A stretch of DNA of 64,000 bases, taken from assembly GCF_009834565.1 (NCBI RefSeq), contig NZ_CP019428.1:3782001-3846000 (forward strand), in the 5' to 3' direction. The position numbers and the translations under genes are program-made. The first letter of the stretch is position 1. The number at the start of each line of letters is the position of its first letter. Source of the stretch: Pseudomonas sp. R76 (GTDB lineage Bacteria > Pseudomonadota > Gammaproteobacteria > Pseudomonadales > Pseudomonadaceae). Below, one piece after another: positions 1-7,604 of this stretch. The notes under the pieces are model-generated. The model ran no database searches. It saw only the letters and a list, made by a program, of their open reading frames with translations, and was not told the DNA's origin.

Positions 1-237
1 CAGCAGCGTCAGGACTACCGCCTGGAGCTGGTCGATGCTGAGGGTTTCCAGTTGCAAGGCAAGACCGAGATCAGCCTGGCGCCGGGGGAAATCAGCGATA
101 TACCGGTGTCGGTGGCGTTGCTGGCCGATAAGCCAGCAAGCAGTTCGCAGACCTTGCGGTTCAAGGTCACGGATGTGGATGAACCGTGGGTCTACAGTGC
201 TGCCGACAGCCGCTTTGTGGCGCCGATGAACCGCTGA
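1..237 (+). CDS. ccoG: Cytochrome c oxidase accessory protein CcoG, C-terminal end (5' part outside window)
   Basis: The window opens inside a reading frame that continues to a TGA at 235-237, leaving 78 C-terminal residues. They read like the Ig-like C-terminal domain of CcoG/FixG: YRLELVDAEG, then SLAPGEISDIPVSV, and the end motif FKVTDVDEPWV followed by DSRFVAP. CcoG is a membrane-bound iron-sulfur protein needed for copper handling and assembly of cbb3-type cytochrome oxidase. The ferredoxin and membrane parts lie upstream of the window, so the call rests on this tail alone. Confidence 0.8.
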   Translation, partial: QQRQDYRLELVDAEGFQLQGKTEISLAPGEISDIPVSVALLADKPASSSQTLRFKVTDVDEPWVYSAADSRFVAPMNR

Positions 238-318
238 GCGATAAAGGTGGGAGCTGGCTTGCCTGCGATAGCGTCCGGTCAGCCAAGGATAAAGCTGGCT
301 GTGGCATCGCTATCGCAG

Positions 319-839
319 CATAGGTATCTACACAACTTTGTAGCTGCAAACCGTACCCACGATGCGCAGCGAGCCGCTCTTGCTCTTGATCTGGCTTTTG
401 ATCTTGATCTTAGGCGCCCCGTTAAACCACGCTGGCCGGAATTCGACATGGATTTGGGGGGTAAACCGGCAGGGATGCCGGTTTAGCCGCCCCGCGCCAT
501 GGATGGCGCGTGGCGGCGGCCCCCCAAATCCATGTCGGATTACGGGCACACCGAGCCCAAGCGAGGTGCCGAGTGGTGGGGCAAGAGCCATTTGCTTACT
601 TTGGGCTGGGCCGGCATTCCGGCTTTTTCCAAAGTGAGCCGCTGTAAGAGCGGAACCCTAAGTGGCCGTTACCGCAGGAATGGATATGTACTCGGTCTGA
701 TCCAGCACCCTGGTCGGCTGTCAGGCCGCCATCGGGGGCAAGCCCCCTCCCACATTTGGAACGCGGTGCATCAGTTAGATAGCTGTAATCTGCCAGACAG
801 CAAGTTAGCGCCGCACTCAAAGTTGTGTAGATACCTATG
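319..839. mobile_element. MITE-like element with 22-bp perfect terminal inverted repeats and 10-bp target duplication
   Basis: The ends 319-340 and 818-839 are perfect 22-bp inverted repeats; the outer end begins CATAGGTATCTACAC. Immediately outside both ends is the same 10-mer, GCTATCGCAG, which reads as a target-site duplication. The 521-bp body has no transposase. It contains a copy of the structured repeat described separately (about 385-690) and a lone REP half (about 731-753). It is therefore non-autonomous and would need a transposase in trans. Intergenic MITE-type repeats are known in P. fluorescens genomes; I cannot say whether this family is catalogued. Confidence 0.75.
385..692 (+). 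repeat. Dispersed structured repeat, copy A (about 300 bp)
   Basis: It begins with the TTGATC-rich stretch and GGCGCCCCGTTAAACCACGC, and ends near GGATATGTA. An 18-bp perfect stem (444-461 with 520-537) encloses two hairpins: 462-471/476-485 with loop GGGA, and GCCGCC (486-491)/GGCGGC (512-517) capped by GCGCCA/TGGCGC. Further 3' lie CACCGAGC...GCGAGGTG and CCGCT-GTAAG-AGCGG (639-653). Copies B, C and D are at about 36.9, 43.6 and 44.1 kb. Open frames running through it are side effects of base composition. Confidence 0.8.
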
Positions 840-907
840 GCTATCGCAGGCAAGCCAGCTCCCACATTTAATCCTGCGTATAATTTTAGAAAGCTAATTA
901 GGCCCTC

Positions 908-2317
908 ATGAAACGCTACGAAAAATTCGCCGATGACATCGCAGAACTGATCCGCTCCGGCGTGCTGGGGCCCGGCCAGCGCGTGCCGTCGGTGCGCTAT
1001 GCGAGCCAGACCCACGGCGTCAGCCCGTCCACGGTATTCCAGGCTTACTACCTGCTGGAGCGCCGTGGCCTGATCCGTGCTCGGCCGCGTTCCGGTTACT
1101 TCGTCAACACCCACGCGCCGAGCCCATTCTCCGAGCCGGTGGTGAGCGAGCAGGTGCATGAGTCCACTGAAGTGGACGTGAGTGAGCTGGTGTTTTCGGT
1201 GCTCGACTCCATCAAGGACCCCAACACCGTGCCCTTCGGCTCGGCCTTCCCCAGCCCGATGCTGTTTCCGTTGCCACGCCTGGCGCGCTCCCTGGCCAGT
1301 GCCAGCCGTGAGATGGACGCGCGCCTGGTGGTCACCGACATGTCGCCCGGCAACCCGCAATTGCGCCGGCAGATTGCCCTGCGCTACATGGTCGGTGGGC
1401 TGATGCTGCCCATGGAAGAATTGCTGATCACCAACGGCGCCCTGGAAGCACTGAACCTGTGCCTGCAGGCGGTGACCGAGCCCGGCGACCTGGTGGCGAT
1501 TGAAGCACCGGCGTTTTATGCCTGCCTGCAAGTGCTGGAGCGCCTGAAGCTCAAGGCCGTGGAAATCCCTGTGCACCCGCGCGACGGTATCGACCTCAAC
1601 GCCTTGGCACAAAGCCTTGAGCGCTACCCGATCAAGGCCTGCTGGACCATGACCAGCTTCCAGAACCCCATGGGCGCCACGGTGCCGGAGGCGAAGAAAC
1701 AAGCGCTGGTAGAACTGCTGCGCAGCCATCAAGTCCCGCTGATCGAAGACGATGTGTATGCGGAGCTGTATTACGGGCAACAGGCGCCGAAGCCGGCCAA
1801 GGCCTTCGACACCGAAGGCTTGGTCATGCACTGCGGCTCCTTTGCCAAGAGCCTGGCCCCGGGTTACCGCGTAGGTTGGGTGGCGGCCGGGCGCTATGCG
1901 CAGAAAGTCGAGCGTTTGAAGCTGATGACCTCACTGTGCCCCTCGATGCCGGCCCAGGCGGCAATTGCCGACTACCTGCAACATGGCGGCTATGACCGGC
2001 ACCTGCGCAAGTTACGTTACGCTCTGGAAGAACAGCAAAGCGCCATGCTCGCGGCCATCGCGCGTTACTTCCCGGCACAGACACGGGTCAGCCAGCCGGC
2101 CGGCGGGTACTTTCTGTGGCTGGAACTGCCGGAGAAGACCGATTCGTTGAAGCTGTTCCAGATGGCCTTGGCCCAGGGCATCAGTATTGCGCCGGGGCCG
2201 ATTTTCTCGGCGACCCAGCGCTTTCGCAACTGCATTCGCTTGAACTATGGCAGCCCCTGGACTGAGGCGTCGGAAAAAGCCATGGAGACGCTGGGGCGGA
2301 TCGTTCGCTCTTTTTGA
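908..2317 (+). CDS. MocR-type GntR/aminotransferase transcriptional regulator
   Basis: 469 residues in two parts. Residues 1-70 form a GntR winged helix (YEKFADDIAELIRSG, then RVPSVRYASQTHGVSPSTVF, ending in SGYFV). The rest is a fold-type I aminotransferase domain with the PLP-lysine motif SFAKSLAPGYRVGW and the substrate-facing ITNGALEALNLCL and SFQNPMGATVP stretches. MocR proteins bind PLP or an amino compound and regulate a nearby, often divergent, transporter or metabolic gene. No obvious target is adjacent, since the upstream side is repeats and ccoG, so the ligand and target are unknown. No strong Shine-Dalgarno is visible before the ATG at 908. Confidence 0.88.
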   Translation: MKRYEKFADDIAELIRSGVLGPGQRVPSVRYASQTHGVSPSTVFQAYYLLERRGLIRARPRSGYFVNTHAPSPFSEPVVSEQVHESTEVDVSELVFSVLDSIKDPNTVPFGSAFPSPMLFPLPRLARSLASASREMDARLVVTDMSPGNPQLRRQIALRYMVGGLMLPMEELLITNGALEALNLCLQAVTEPGDLVAIEAPAFYACLQVLERLKLKAVEIPVHPRDGIDLNALAQSLERYPIKACWTMTSFQNPMGATVPEAKKQALVELLRSHQVPLIEDDVYAELYYGQQAPKPAKAFDTEGLVMHCGSFAKSLAPGYRVGWVAAGRYAQKVERLKLMTSLCPSMPAQAAIADYLQHGGYDRHLRKLRYALEEQQSAMLAAIARYFPAQTRVSQPAGGYFLWLELPEKTDSLKLFQMALAQGISIAPGPIFSATQRFRNCIRLNYGSPWTEASEKAMETLGRIVRSF

Positions 2318-2320
2318 GCT

Positions 2321-2348
2321 GGAACCAAATCGAAGCCTGGACCACATA
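2321..2348 (+). promoter_or_regulatory. HrpL-type hrp box upstream of the 154-aa protein
   Basis: GGAACC (2321-2326), 15 bases, then CCACATA (2342-2348). This is an exact match to the Pseudomonas HrpL consensus GGAACC-N15/16-CCACNNA. It lies in the correct orientation 60 bp before the ATG at 2409, immediately after the mocR stop. HrpL is the ECF sigma factor that switches on type III secretion genes and effectors. Confidence 0.8.
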
Positions 2349-2408
2349 GGAAGGCGCACTTTTCCCACACTGGAATGTGCGTCTTCTTAGTCAACATTAA
2401 GGATTTTT

Positions 2409-2873
2409 ATGAACCCCTTATCGCCCTCAGGTTTTAATCCCTTGCCTGTCCCACCCAACTACATGCGTGCAGCGGAGCAAAATCAAGTGCGCGAAATGAC
2501 CGGCCCCATGGGCCGGCCATCCGGCGACCACCGCTCGGCAGAACGGATTATCGAGCAAAGCTCGGTCATGAAACGCTTCCTGGAAGGCCGCGATCATTAC
2601 CACGTGGGTGAAGACCTCAAAAAGCAGGTCGGTGACTGGACGGATGCCAACCCCGATCCGCAAGCCAGGGCCGATGCGGCCTACGACCTCGACAAAGTAC
2701 TGCGCTTTATCGATAACGTGGACGACCGAACCCTGAACGCCAGCCATAGCCGCAATGGCTATATAGACGGGTTTTCCGAAGACGGCTTTGGCAACCGGGA
2801 CAACTCGGAAGCCTCGCTGCTCCAGCAGTTTTCCTGGCACGGCTATGAAACGCTGCGCCATCTGCCAACCTGA
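2409..2873 (+). CDS. Small HrpL-regulon protein, candidate type III secreted protein
   Basis: 154 residues, hydrophilic, with no signal peptide or membrane segment. I do not recognise a family. The N-terminus (MNPLSPSGFNPLPVPP) is rich in Ser/Pro, has Pro at position 3 and Leu at 4, and has no acidic residue in the first 12; these are typical of Pseudomonas type III signals. The C-terminal half has a conserved-looking stretch, DNVDDRTLNASHS then NGYIDGF. The perfect hrp box 60 bp upstream places it in the HrpL regulon. It could be an effector, a helper (harpin-like) protein or a chaperone partner. It converges on the SDR gene that follows. Confidence 0.7.
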   Translation: MNPLSPSGFNPLPVPPNYMRAAEQNQVREMTGPMGRPSGDHRSAERIIEQSSVMKRFLEGRDHYHVGEDLKKQVGDWTDANPDPQARADAAYDLDKVLRFIDNVDDRTLNASHSRNGYIDGFSEDGFGNRDNSEASLLQQFSWHGYETLRHLPT

Positions 2874-2885
2874 TCAGGCGACACG

Positions 2886-3632
2886 TTAACGACCGCCGCC
2901 CAAATCCAGGAATGTACCCGTGGCATACGAAGCCTTGTCCGACAGCAACCAGATAATCGCTTCCGCCACTTCATCCGGGCGCCCGCCACGGGCCATGGGA
3001 ATACCCGATTCCAGTTTGCTGACGCGGTGCGGGTCGCCGCTGAGGGCGTGGAAGTCGGTAAAGATGTAGCCAGGGCGCACGGCGTTGACGCGAATGCCCT
3101 CACCCGCCACCTCTTTCGACAGGCCAAGGGTGAAGGTGTCCAACGCGCCCTTGGAGGCTGCATAGTCGACGTATTCGCCCGGCGAACCCAGGCGCGCAGC
3201 CACCGACGACACGTTGACGATACTGCCGCCCTGCCCGCCATGTTTGGGCGACATGCGCAGCACCGCGTGCTTGGCGCACAGGATCGGCCCCAGCACATTG
3301 GTCTTCAGGATTTTCAGGATGCGGAATTCGGACATCTCATCAACCCGCGATTTTTGCCCGACGGTGCCGGCGTTATTGACCAGCGCGGTGACACGCCCCA
3401 GCTCAGCGTCCACGCGGTGGAACAGCGCAATCACCTCATCCTCAATGCTGACGTCCGCACGCACCGCGATCGCCTGGGCACCCAGGCCACGAACCTGCTC
3501 CAGCACACGGTGGGCGGCTGCTTCGTCAGACTGATAGTTGATGCAGATGCGGTAACCCTCGCGGGCGGCCAGCAATGCCGTCTCGGCGCCGATACCACGG
3601 CTGCCCCCGGTGATGATGACGACTTTGTCCAT
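2886..3632 (-). CDS. SDR family oxidoreductase
   Basis: 248 residues from an ATG at 3632 preceded by a GGAG ribosome site; an in-frame ATG 45 bases earlier would add a non-conserved extension. Classical short-chain dehydrogenase: nucleotide motif TGGSRGIGAE near residue 8, NNAGT, catalytic Ser in IVNVSSVAARLG, and YxxxK as YAASKGA, followed by VNAVRPGYIFT. The YINYQSDEAAA-type segment suggests NADP(H) preference. It resembles the glucose/3-oxoacyl-ACP reductase branch; the substrate is not evident. Its neighbours give no pathway context. Confidence 0.9.
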   Translation of the reverse strand: MDKVVIITGGSRGIGAETALLAAREGYRICINYQSDEAAAHRVLEQVRGLGAQAIAVRADVSIEDEVIALFHRVDAELGRVTALVNNAGTVGQKSRVDEMSEFRILKILKTNVLGPILCAKHAVLRMSPKHGGQGGSIVNVSSVAARLGSPGEYVDYAASKGALDTFTLGLSKEVAGEGIRVNAVRPGYIFTDFHALSGDPHRVSKLESGIPMARGGRPDEVAEAIIWLLSDKASYATGTFLDLGGGR

Positions 3633-3686
3633 GCGTGCGGTCTCCTGATTCAACCATTTGTTTAAGGTTGGATCCAAGAATACCCG

Positions 3687-5783
3687 TCACCCACGGCTTT
3701 TGTCAGGCGCTGCTGCAGCTTCGGCCCGCAGGATGTCGGCCATGAATCCGTCGGCCGGCAAGGGATGCCCCAGCAAGTAGCCTTGCAGGGCGTTGCAGCC
3801 CAGGCGCGTCAGGAAACTCTGTTGCATATCGGTCTCTACGCCTTCGGCGACGATGCGCAGGCCAAGGGCCTGGCCGAGGGCAACGATGGCCGAGACGATG
3901 GCAGCGTCGTCACTGTCGTGTTCCAGGTCGCGGACAAAACCGCGGTCTATCTTCAGTTCGTTGGCCGGCAGGCGCTTGAGGTACATCAGGCTGGAATAGC
4001 CGGTGCCGAAATCGTCGATGGACAGGTCGACGCCCATGTCCGACAGCTGCTGCAATACCGTCATGCTCGCGTCGGCATCGCTCATGGCGGTAGTTTCAGT
4101 GATTTCCAGGGTCAGGCTATTGGCGGGCAACTGATGGCGGTCGAGCGCTGCGGCGACACTGTTGACCAGCCCGGCATGGCAGAACTGCAATGCCGACAGG
4201 TTCACCGCGATGCGCCAGTCTTCATAACCCTGGGCGTACCACAAGCGCATCTGGCGACAGGCTTCATTCAGCACCCACTCGCCGATGGGAATGATCAACC
4301 CGGTCTTTTCCGCCACCTCGATAAAGGCGGCCGGCAGCAATAAGCCCTGCTGCGGATGCTCCCAGCGCAACAGCGCCTCGGCACCCACCGGGAGACCGCT
4401 GAGCGCGTCGAACTTGGGCTGGTAATACAGCCGCAGTTGATTGTGCTCAAGGGCATTGCGCAGGTCCTGCAACAACTGCAGTTGTTTGCGCGCATTGGTG
4501 TTCATTGACACATCAAAGAAGCTGTAGCCGTTCTTGCCCATGCCCTTGGCGTGGTACATCGCGGCGTCGGCATTCATCAACAGTTCCTGAGGGTTGCCGC
4601 CGTTGCCGGGGTACAGCGCGATGCCGAGGCTGGCGGAAATCTTCAGCTCATGCTCGGCCACCGTGAACGCCCGGTTGATCAGGCCGACCTGGCGCTCGGC
4701 GAGGCCCAAGGCATCGTCCGGCTGGGTCAATTGCACCAGCAACACGAATTCATCACCGCCGATGCGTGCCAGAGTGTCCTGGCTGCGCAGATCCTCGCGC
4801 AGACGCAAGCCCACTTCGCGCAGCAATTGGTCACCCATGTGATGACCAAAGGCATCGTTGACCGGTTTAAAGCCGTCCAGGTCAATAAACATCAGGGCAA
4901 AGCAGCCGCCCTGCTCGTTCACGGCCTGGATGGCTTGCTGAATGCGGTCGGCGAGCAAGGTGCGATTGGGCAGGCCGGTGAGCATGTCGTGCAGGGCCAG
5001 GTGGGTCAGTTCCTGATTGGCCAGGGTCAGGGAGTCGGCGAGCACGGCGGTGCGCGCTTCGAGGCGCGCGTCGAGCAACGAGGTCAGCAGCGCGATGATC
5101 AACACCGCCAGGCTGGTGACCAGCACCAGATTGTCCAGGCCCTTGCCGCTGAGCCCCGTCAACGCGGCGCCGCAGAAACTGTTGTCATCAAACTGCGCGG
5201 CGGCCATGCCGGTGTAGTGCATGCCCACAATCGCAATGCCCATCACCACGGCTGCGCCACCACGCGCCAGGCGCACGTAAGGTGTGTTGCGACGCAGGTT
5301 GAAGGCGATCCACAGCGCAGCGCCGGAGGCCCCGACAGCGATCAGCAACGAAGCACCAAACAGGGTTGGGTCGTAATCGATACCGGGGGTCATGCGCATG
5401 GCGGCCATGCCGGTGTAGTGCATGCTGCTGATACCTGCCCCCATGATCAGCGCGCCAAACGCCAGCTGCCATGCCGGCAGACGGGGTTGGCTGACCAGCC
5501 ATAAGGCGAAGCCGCTGGACAACACGGCAATCAGTAGCGACAGCGCGGTGATGCCCAGGTCAAACCCGAGGGCAAATGGCAGGCGCAAGGCCAACATGCC
5601 AATAAAGTGCATCGACCAGACACCGACGCCCATCGCCAATGCACCGCCCGCGATCCACCCATAGACGGCGCGGCCTTTGGCGGTCGCGATGCGGCCGGCC
5701 AGATCCAGCGCGGTGTAAGACGCCAGGATCGCGACGAAGAGGGAAATCACCACCAGGGAGGGGGAATAACTACCGATCAGCAT
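3687..5783 (-). CDS. MHYT-GGDEF-EAL membrane c-di-GMP enzyme (MucR-like architecture)
   Basis: 698 residues from ATG 5783; a start 48 bases upstream is possible but precedes the usual MLIGSYSP beginning. The first ~255 residues form an MHYT sensor membrane region with three motifs (MHFIGM, MHYTGMAAM, MHYTGMAAA), thought to bind a metal and sense a diatomic gas. Next comes a GGDEF domain with an intact signature (RIGGDEF), then an EAL domain with EALLRWEHP and the downstream IDDFGTGYSS. Both catalytic signatures are intact, so cyclase and phosphodiesterase activity are both possible. The domain order matches P. aeruginosa MucR and NbdA; the intact GGDEF is closer to MucR. Confidence 0.9.
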   Translation of the reverse strand: MLIGSYSPSLVVISLFVAILASYTALDLAGRIATAKGRAVYGWIAGGALAMGVGVWSMHFIGMLALRLPFALGFDLGITALSLLIAVLSSGFALWLVSQPRLPAWQLAFGALIMGAGISSMHYTGMAAMRMTPGIDYDPTLFGASLLIAVGASGAALWIAFNLRRNTPYVRLARGGAAVVMGIAIVGMHYTGMAAAQFDDNSFCGAALTGLSGKGLDNLVLVTSLAVLIIALLTSLLDARLEARTAVLADSLTLANQELTHLALHDMLTGLPNRTLLADRIQQAIQAVNEQGGCFALMFIDLDGFKPVNDAFGHHMGDQLLREVGLRLREDLRSQDTLARIGGDEFVLLVQLTQPDDALGLAERQVGLINRAFTVAEHELKISASLGIALYPGNGGNPQELLMNADAAMYHAKGMGKNGYSFFDVSMNTNARKQLQLLQDLRNALEHNQLRLYYQPKFDALSGLPVGAEALLRWEHPQQGLLLPAAFIEVAEKTGLIIPIGEWVLNEACRQMRLWYAQGYEDWRIAVNLSALQFCHAGLVNSVAAALDRHQLPANSLTLEITETTAMSDADASMTVLQQLSDMGVDLSIDDFGTGYSSLMYLKRLPANELKIDRGFVRDLEHDSDDAAIVSAIVALGQALGLRIVAEGVETDMQQSFLTRLGCNALQGYLLGHPLPADGFMADILRAEAAAAPDKSRG

Positions 5784-6128
5784 GGGGTTTCTCAGAACTG
5801 ACGGGCGTGGAACGCCCGTGCCAGATGGCAAAGCGCGCGATTGTAGCGAGAATAATTATTGGGCAGTTGATTAATTATCACAGGGCCATTAGTGGCGTTT
5901 TGACGCCAATCTAATGACTGGGAAATGTTGGGGGTGGGACTGTTCCCTGAGGCTGTACTCAATCAAATGTGGGAGCTGGCTTGCCTGCGATGGCATCACC
6001 GCAATGCACCGGACGAACCGAGGTGTCTGCATCGCAGGCAAGCCAGCTCCCACAGTTGGATCTCAGTACATCAAGTAGATGTGCTTGCCCTGCTTTTGCT
6101 TCAACCACTCAGGTCGATAGGCACTCGG
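5784..6128. repeat. Intergenic region with REPIN and a fragment of the composite repeat
   Basis: A REPIN lies at 5969-6053 (GTGGGAGCTGGCTTGCCTGC and its inverse). It is followed by the module GGATCTCAGTACATCA and a CCACTCAGGTCG stretch (about 6058-6118), which also follows REPINs at 36.8 and 44.1 kb. Nearer the c-di-GMP gene, TGGCGT-TTTG-ACGCCA (5893-5908) is a perfect 6-bp palindrome in an AT-rich stretch that probably contains that gene's promoter. No gene is seen. Confidence 0.75.
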
Positions 6129-7604
6129 TCATTTCTTCTGCGCCAGAGCAGTCTGCCCATCCCAACCACCACCCAACGCTGCAATCAACTGCACACTCGC
6201 CACCAACCGTGTCTGCAGCAACGTCAGCACCGTGCGCTCGTTACTCAGCGCCGTCGCCTGCACCGTCACCACATCCAGATAAGCAATCAGCCCCGCCTTG
6301 TACTGGTTTTCGGTCAACCGCAGCGACTCCCGCGCCGCCTCCAAGGCTTCATTGCTCACCACCGCCTCATCTTCCAGTACCTTCAACTGCACCATGTAGT
6401 TTTCCACTTCACGGAAACCATCCAGCACCGTCTGGCGATACTTCGCCACCGTCTCATCGTAGGACGCCACCGTCCGATCAACCTCCGCCGACCGCTGCCC
6501 GCCGTCGAACAAGGTCATCGCCAACTTCGGCCCCACCGACCAGAAGCGATTCGGCAAGCTGATCCAATCGGCATAGGTGCTGCTGGAATACCCACCCGCC
6601 AAACTCAAGGTCAAATCCGGATAATAAGCCGCCTTGGCCACACCGATATTCGCGTTCGCGGCAATCACCGAACGCTCAGCCGAGGCGATGTCCGGACGAC
6701 GTTCCAGCAATTGCGACGGCAGGCTCACAGGAATCTGTGGCAACGCCGGGATGTCCTTGCTCACCGCCAAGTTGAAATTGGCCGGTGCCTCACCGATCAA
6801 CACCGCAATCGCGTTCTCCAACTGGGCCCGCTGCCAGATCAGATCGATCAGGCTCGCCTGGGTGGTCTTGAGCTGGGTTTGCGCCTGGGCAATCGCGTCT
6901 TTGCCGGAGACGCCGGCGCGGTATTGGTTTTCAGTCATTTTCAGCGAGCGCTGATAGGTGTCCAGCGTGGCCTGCAACAACCGGGTCTGTTCATCCATGA
7001 CCCGCAGTTGCAGATAGTCCTGCACCAGTTCCGATTGCTGGCTCAAACGCATCGCCGCCAGGTCCGCCGAGCTGGCCTCGGCCGTGGCTTCATTGGCTTC
7101 CAGACCACGGCGCAATTTGCCCCACACATCCGCCTCCCAACTCACGCCCAATTGCGCGTTGAGGGTGTCGCGGATACCGCTGCTGGAACTGCTGAGGCTC
7201 GCGTTACTGCTGCCCGTGCCTTGGCTGGCGCGGGTTTTCCCGGCGCTCAGGTCCACCGTGGGGAAAAATGCACCGCGCGCGCTGCGCACCTGGGCCTGGG
7301 CCTGGCGAAAACGTGCTTCGGCCTGGGCCACGGTCTGGTTGGAAGTGTTCAGACGCGTGACCAGGTCATTCAACTGGCGATCGCCGTACAACTCCCACCA
7401 GGCGCCACGCGCCAGCGAATCACTGGGTGTCGCCTGAGTCCAGCCCTGGGCCTCCTTGAACTGCGCCGGTTCGATCACGTCCGGCCGTTTGTAATCGGGG
7501 CCGATGGCGCAAGCGCTGAGCAAAGCCCCACACAGCACCAGGCTGGCGACACGGGAGCCACGGGGCATGCTCATGGCCAATTTGGCAAGCGTTGAATCGG
7601 TCAT
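6129..7604 (-). CDS. opmB: RND efflux outer membrane lipoprotein OpmB (NodT family)
   Basis: 491 residues; the ATG at 7604 overlaps the muxC stop (ATGA), which fixes the start. A lipoprotein signal with lipobox LSAC is followed by IGPDYKRP, the hallmark of OprM/NodT-type outer membrane channels. Two homologous halves contain QAEARFRQAQAQVRSARGAFFPT and GVAKAAYYPDLTLS-type segments. It is the outer membrane exit duct of the tripartite pump encoded just upstream. The order adaptor-permease-permease-channel matches P. aeruginosa muxABC-opmB. Confidence 0.9.
   Translation of the reverse strand: MTDSTLAKLAMSMPRGSRVASLVLCGALLSACAIGPDYKRPDVIEPAQFKEAQGWTQATPSDSLARGAWWELYGDRQLNDLVTRLNTSNQTVAQAEARFRQAQAQVRSARGAFFPTVDLSAGKTRASQGTGSSNASLSSSSSGIRDTLNAQLGVSWEADVWGKLRRGLEANEATAEASSADLAAMRLSQQSELVQDYLQLRVMDEQTRLLQATLDTYQRSLKMTENQYRAGVSGKDAIAQAQTQLKTTQASLIDLIWQRAQLENAIAVLIGEAPANFNLAVSKDIPALPQIPVSLPSQLLERRPDIASAERSVIAANANIGVAKAAYYPDLTLSLAGGYSSSTYADWISLPNRFWSVGPKLAMTLFDGGQRSAEVDRTVASYDETVAKYRQTVLDGFREVENYMVQLKVLEDEAVVSNEALEAARESLRLTENQYKAGLIAYLDVVTVQATALSNERTVLTLLQTRLVASVQLIAALGGGWDGQTALAQKK

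Larger units (their letters stand above)
247..865. repeat. REPIN split by an inserted element
   Basis: A left REP half (GTGGGAGCTGGCTTGCCTGC, 247-266) and a right half ending CCAGCTCCCAC (865) are 619 bp apart. Other REPINs of this type in the window span about 85-87 bp. Removing 319-839 and one copy of the 10-bp duplication GCTATCGCAG (309-318 and 840-849) restores an 88-bp REPIN. The 670 bp between ccoG and the next gene hold only this repeat material and no credible coding region. Confidence 0.8.

Noticed and set aside
328..637. Small open frames through the structured repeat, on both strands
   Set aside because: Frames run across palindromes, have no ribosome sites, and differ between copies of the repeat.
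2353..2382. Possible terminator (GCGCAC...GTGCGT) after mocR
   Set aside because: It lies downstream of the hrp box and so inside the expected 5' leader of the 154-aa gene; the stem is short with a long loop.
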